A stretch of 36,111 nt of DNA from Methanobrevibacter sp. GTDB taxonomy: Archaea; Methanobacteriota; Methanobacteria; Methanobacteriales; Methanobacteriaceae. Location of the stretch: positions 1 through 36,111 of the forward strand of contig NZ_JAUNXI010000017.1 of assembly GCF_030539875.1 (NCBI RefSeq), read 5' to 3'. How positions within the stretch are numbered: the stretch's first letter is position 1; every line of letters starts with the position of its first letter. The notes below the pieces were generated by a model. That model was not told the DNA's origin. It searched no databases and saw only the letters and a list, made by a program, of their open reading frames with translations. Shown piece after piece: positions 33,811-36,111 of this stretch. The position numbers and the translations under genes are program-made.

Positions 33811-34752
33811 ATGGTAAAAACCAGTTTATCAACATATACTATTAAAGCATACCCCACCAATAGTGATAATAATCCTTTAAAATTAGATAATCTAAATGAA
33901 CATACACTATTCTATAATACAAGTCAATTTAATAAAATTCATGATATTTTAAGTATCCTTTTTGAAAAAAACAACCATATCACACATAATAATAAATATT
34001 TAAGCATACATCAACATAAACAAGATGGAGATAACATTTATTATGGAGAATTAAATTATGGACCCTACGGAACTGAACATGAAGTAGTTAATGCTGCCCA
34101 TAATGAATTAACTGAAATTAAAATCAGAAAAGAAGATAGCGTTATAACCCACTATTATTTTTATATGAGATTTTTTAATAAATCCAACTATGGATTATTA
34201 ATATTAGAAACAAAAAGTAATTTAGGAATAAAAGTAATTTTTGAAAAATGGATTAATAGTTTACTAGAAGAAATCAACTGCACTCACTTTAAAATAAAAA
34301 TCGAAACATTCTTACCGAAAGAAATAGTTGATAAATTTAGTACTGAAGGCCATATTAGAAAAATAAGATATTTATCCCATAAACTCCCTAAAGACAAAAT
34401 TATGTTAGTTAATGGATATGAACCTGAAGAAGGATATGTAGAATATATTGTAAATATTAAAAAAGGAAAAAGTAAACCTCACCCAGATTTCCTTAAAAAA
34501 ATATTTTCAAAAGAAGATGAAGTTCCTGAAGAACTTATGGCAAATATTAACTTCCCTGTGGAAGACATAAAACTTGAATTAGAACTTGAAGATGAAAAAA
34601 GAACATTTACAATAGGAAATATCTCAAAAGCAAAACCTATGAAAAACATATCCTATGTATTAGAATTAGGAGATGATGGGCATAGAACATTTGAATCTAT
34701 CCATAATATCGCTAAAAAATATGCAAAAGATATACTTGAATCTAATTTTTAA
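33811..34752 (+). CDS. uncharacterised protein of possible defence unit
   Basis: A 313-residue soluble, lysine- and glutamate-rich protein. N-terminal half is beta-rich (YTIKAYPTNSDNNPLKLDNL, SIHQHKQDGDNIYYGELNYG), and a stretch YGLLILETKSNLGIKVIFEK resembles the LxLxRxGxxGIKxxF pattern that I associate with uncharacterised phage-defence-neighbourhood proteins. The end YVLELGDDGHRTFESIHNIA is helical. A TATA box and GGAGAGG support its own promoter. It overlaps the stop of the convergent membrane protein by 11 bp. Its base composition (very few GC-rich codons) is more extreme than in the housekeeping genes, which fits acquired DNA. Confidence 0.6.
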   Translation: MVKTSLSTYTIKAYPTNSDNNPLKLDNLNEHTLFYNTSQFNKIHDILSILFEKNNHITHNNKYLSIHQHKQDGDNIYYGELNYGPYGTEHEVVNAAHNELTEIKIRKEDSVITHYYFYMRFFNKSNYGLLILETKSNLGIKVIFEKWINSLLEEINCTHFKIKIETFLPKEIVDKFSTEGHIRKIRYLSHKLPKDKIMLVNGYEPEEGYVEYIVNIKKGKSKPHPDFLKKIFSKEDEVPEELMANINFPVEDIKLELELEDEKRTFTIGNISKAKPMKNISYVLELGDDGHRTFESIHNIAKKYAKDILESNF

Positions 34753-35254
34753 TATAATATTTCAGCAATATATGTCCAAATTTTAAAACTCTAAATAATA
34801 ATAAAAAAAATACTATAAAAAAGTACACCATGATAAAATTAAAACTAAGTTTCAATATCCATACAAAATTAGGAATTAATAAAGAAATGTTTTGATGAAC
34901 TAATGAAGTAAATAACATTAAAATAACCAATAGCATGGTGATTAAAATTTCAAAAGAAATAGTATTATGATATTCTTCTAAAAAATCTGACAAATACCAT
35001 TGTTTACCTGCATATTCTATAGGAAGAACATTACTATCCTTCAAATTAAACGACATTAACATTAAATTTAATAAAAATCCTATAAATATAGATAATGCTA
35101 CAAATAATAAATTTATTAAACTCATATTAATCTTAATAACAAATGACAAAATTAAAGATGCAATTAATGGAATATAGACTAACATTAATTTATCGTTACT
35201 ATAAAATTTTTTAAAGTCATTAATTATTATGTCTGGAGAAAATTTCGAATCCAT
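34742..35254 (-). CDS. four-helix membrane protein
   Basis: A 170-residue protein with four predicted membrane helices: LMLVYIPLIASLILSFVIKI, SLINLLFVALSIFIGFLLNL, ILITMLLVILMLFTSLVH and FNFIMVYFFIVFFLLLFRVL. The short charged stretch between helices two and three (NLKDSNVLPIEYAGKQWYLS) is probably cytoplasmic. I chose ATG 35254 (MDSKFSPDIIIND) over GTG 35263; no clear binding site is present. Together with the convergent gene it may form an abortive-infection or toxin-type pair, with this protein as membrane effector. That is inferred from architecture. Confidence 0.65.
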   Translation of the reverse strand: MDSKFSPDIIINDFKKFYSNDKLMLVYIPLIASLILSFVIKINMSLINLLFVALSIFIGFLLNLMLMSFNLKDSNVLPIEYAGKQWYLSDFLEEYHNTISFEILITMLLVILMLFTSLVHQNISLLIPNFVWILKLSFNFIMVYFFIVFFLLLFRVLKFGHILLKYYIKN

Positions 35255-35363
35255 ACTTAACACAACATCAAATTTTAATAAAATATAAATAATTTTTTTA
35301 TAGGAAGAGCATTTAAATTACAAGTTATACTAAAATATATTTTACTTCAATTATTTATAATTT

Positions 35364-35635
35364 CTAAATATTAATTTCTTCTTCGATTATCATCTGCTCA
35401 ATTGTACTCCCATTTAATTGTATCAAGAGTCCATTAAGATGATAGTTGAACTGATTTATCAATTCTACTTCTTCATTCCAATTAGTATTTACATAGGTTC
35501 TTGCTTGATTCCATTTTTCATAGCTTACATCTAAGTTGCGAACTCACACCCATCAATTTTTTCAACATCTAAAATATTTTACTTGAATATCTTCTCGTAA
35601 CTGCTGAAGTTGCCCATAACAATTAATAAGTCATT
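35364..35635 (-). pseudogene. degraded coding region
   Basis: The minus strand reads QLQQLREDIQVK, then in another frame NILDVEKIDGCEF, then in a third NLDVSYEKWNQARTYVNTNW with NEEVELINQFNYHLNGLLIQ and ending EEEINI at TAG 35364-35366. The composition is that of a small acidic coiled-coil protein. Two frameshifts are needed. No family recognised. Confidence 0.45.
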
Positions 35636-35666
35636 AAGCTGATAACACCATGATTAGAATATATTT

Positions 35667-35780
35667 TTATTCCTCTTCTTTTTCCCCCTTTAAATCATTA
35701 TATATTTCCATGAGTGTTGCTTCTGCTCCATACATTTCAATTAATTCTATTACTTCAGTTAAGATAGGATTTTCTATCAT
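35667..35780 (-). CDS. small acidic ORF with good RBS
   Basis: A 37-residue protein MIENPILTEVIELIEMYGAE followed by ATLMEIYNDLKGEKEEE, preceded by TGAGGTGA about 6 nt upstream of ATG. It is amphipathic and helical. Too small to assign; it could be an antitoxin or a fragment of the neighbouring pseudogene. Confidence 0.45.
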   Translation of the reverse strand: MIENPILTEVIELIEMYGAEATLMEIYNDLKGEKEEE

Positions 35781-35841
35781 CAAATTCACCTCAATTTTTC
35801 ATTTTCTATCCTATTGCCATTCTCCTGAAATCAAAATATTC

Positions 35842-35904
35842 CTAATCTAAACTTATCCTATCACCATCGGTAAGTTTATCATAAGATTTTATTTTTGTAT
35901 CCAT
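35842..35904 (-). CDS. leader-like short ORF
   Basis: A 20-residue frame MDTKIKSYDKLTDGDRISLD begins just downstream of a clear promoter. After one frameshift it can be extended with EYFDFRRMAIG. It is likely the 5' end of a broken gene, first in a unit with 35667-35780 and 35364-35635. Confidence 0.35.
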   Translation of the reverse strand: MDTKIKSYDKLTDGDRISLD

Positions 35905-35906
35905 GT

Positions 35907-35970
35907 AATTACCTAGTTAATTAATTGATTAACTAAGTATTTAACTCTTTATATATAAATCTAGGTAATT
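35907..35970 (-). promoter_or_regulatory. promoter with nested inverted repeats
   Basis: AATTACCTAG (35907-35916) and CTAGGTAATT (35961-35970) are perfect 10-bp inverted repeats. Between them TAGTTAAT/ATTAACTA (35914-35935) is another inverted repeat, and ATTTATATATAAAG on the minus strand is a TATA box. The layout fits a repressor binding both sides of the start site. The remainder to 36111 shows only an inverted repeat CAAAAACTTGTG/CACTAGTTTTTG (36061-36097, one mismatch). Confidence 0.5.
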
Positions 35971-36111
35971 ATTGCTTTTTATTTGTAAAATTACAAGTTT
36001 AGAACGATTTTGTTTTCAACATGAAAACATTTCTTTAAAAAACCTAAAAATTGTCACTTTCAAAAACTTGTGTGATTTGAATTTTCACTAGTTTTTGAGT
36101 CACGAATTTTT

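Noticed and set aside
1-36111. tRNA and rRNA genes
   Set aside because: I looked for GC-rich cloverleaf or rRNA-like stretches and saw none; the window is AT-rich outside coding regions. A covariance-model scan would be decisive.

Overview
The window comes from a low-GC methanogenic archaeon of the Methanobacteriales, most likely Methanobrevibacter. The main evidence is the gene content: hypusine-type translation factor aIF5A, pyruvoyl-dependent arginine decarboxylase, a NAD kinase fused to an inositol-monophosphatase-like domain, the Mur-ligase-like coenzyme F430 synthase, an MtrA paralogue and archaeal-type ornithine cyclodeaminase. Strong GGAGGTGAT-like ribosome binding sites and TATA-box promoters agree with this. 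Everything was read by eye from the sequence; no database search was run.

Left part (1-8060) is accessory DNA. Its core is an array of small gene cassettes delimited by a 37-bp imperfectly palindromic repeat: five copies in one orientation (3492-5915) and two in the other (2-38 and 668-704). In every unit the repeat lies 9-18 nt downstream of the stop codon of a small acidic gene (once overlapping it), in the same orientation as that gene. Upstream of most of these genes is a promoterless 3' end of another gene that looks like the tail of a secreted toxin. The basic unit therefore reads [toxin C-terminal tail]-[immunity-like gene]-[repeat]. This resembles an integron cassette array or a bank of orphan toxin/immunity modules, and it is the best candidate here for an undescribed system. 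An Hsp20 gene, a zeta-type toxin-antitoxin operon with a frameshift in its Walker A motif, and a second decayed copy of that operon lie between and beside the cassettes, together with several duplicated non-coding segments.

Central part (8080-23930) is ordinary chromosomal housekeeping: a SIS-domain sugar isomerase, a DUF447 flavoprotein, adenine deaminase, archaeal ornithine cyclodeaminase, a three-gene zinc-ribbon/membrane operon, a winged-helix regulator with palindromic operators, agmatinase with aIF5A, arginine decarboxylase with IMPase-NAD kinase and F430 synthase, then hemC with a Gfo/Idh/MocA oxidoreductase and a PyrE-like HTH protein. Two themes recur: polyamine/hypusine supply (arginine to agmatine to putrescine, beside aIF5A) and tetrapyrrole synthesis (hemC, cfbE).

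Right part (23950-36111) mixes accessory and metabolic genes: a two-gene type I restriction-like M/S module in which the methyltransferase has lost its catalytic motifs, a soluble MtrA-like corrinoid protein, small unknown proteins, a nitroreductase, aspartate kinase, a hotdog thioesterase divergent from a GNAT acetyltransferase, a frameshifted IS with 19-bp inverted repeats beside a truncated DUF4143-type ATPase gene, a convergent soluble-protein/four-helix-membrane-protein pair that may be a defence or toxin-antitoxin unit, and several broken small genes next to an operator-like promoter.
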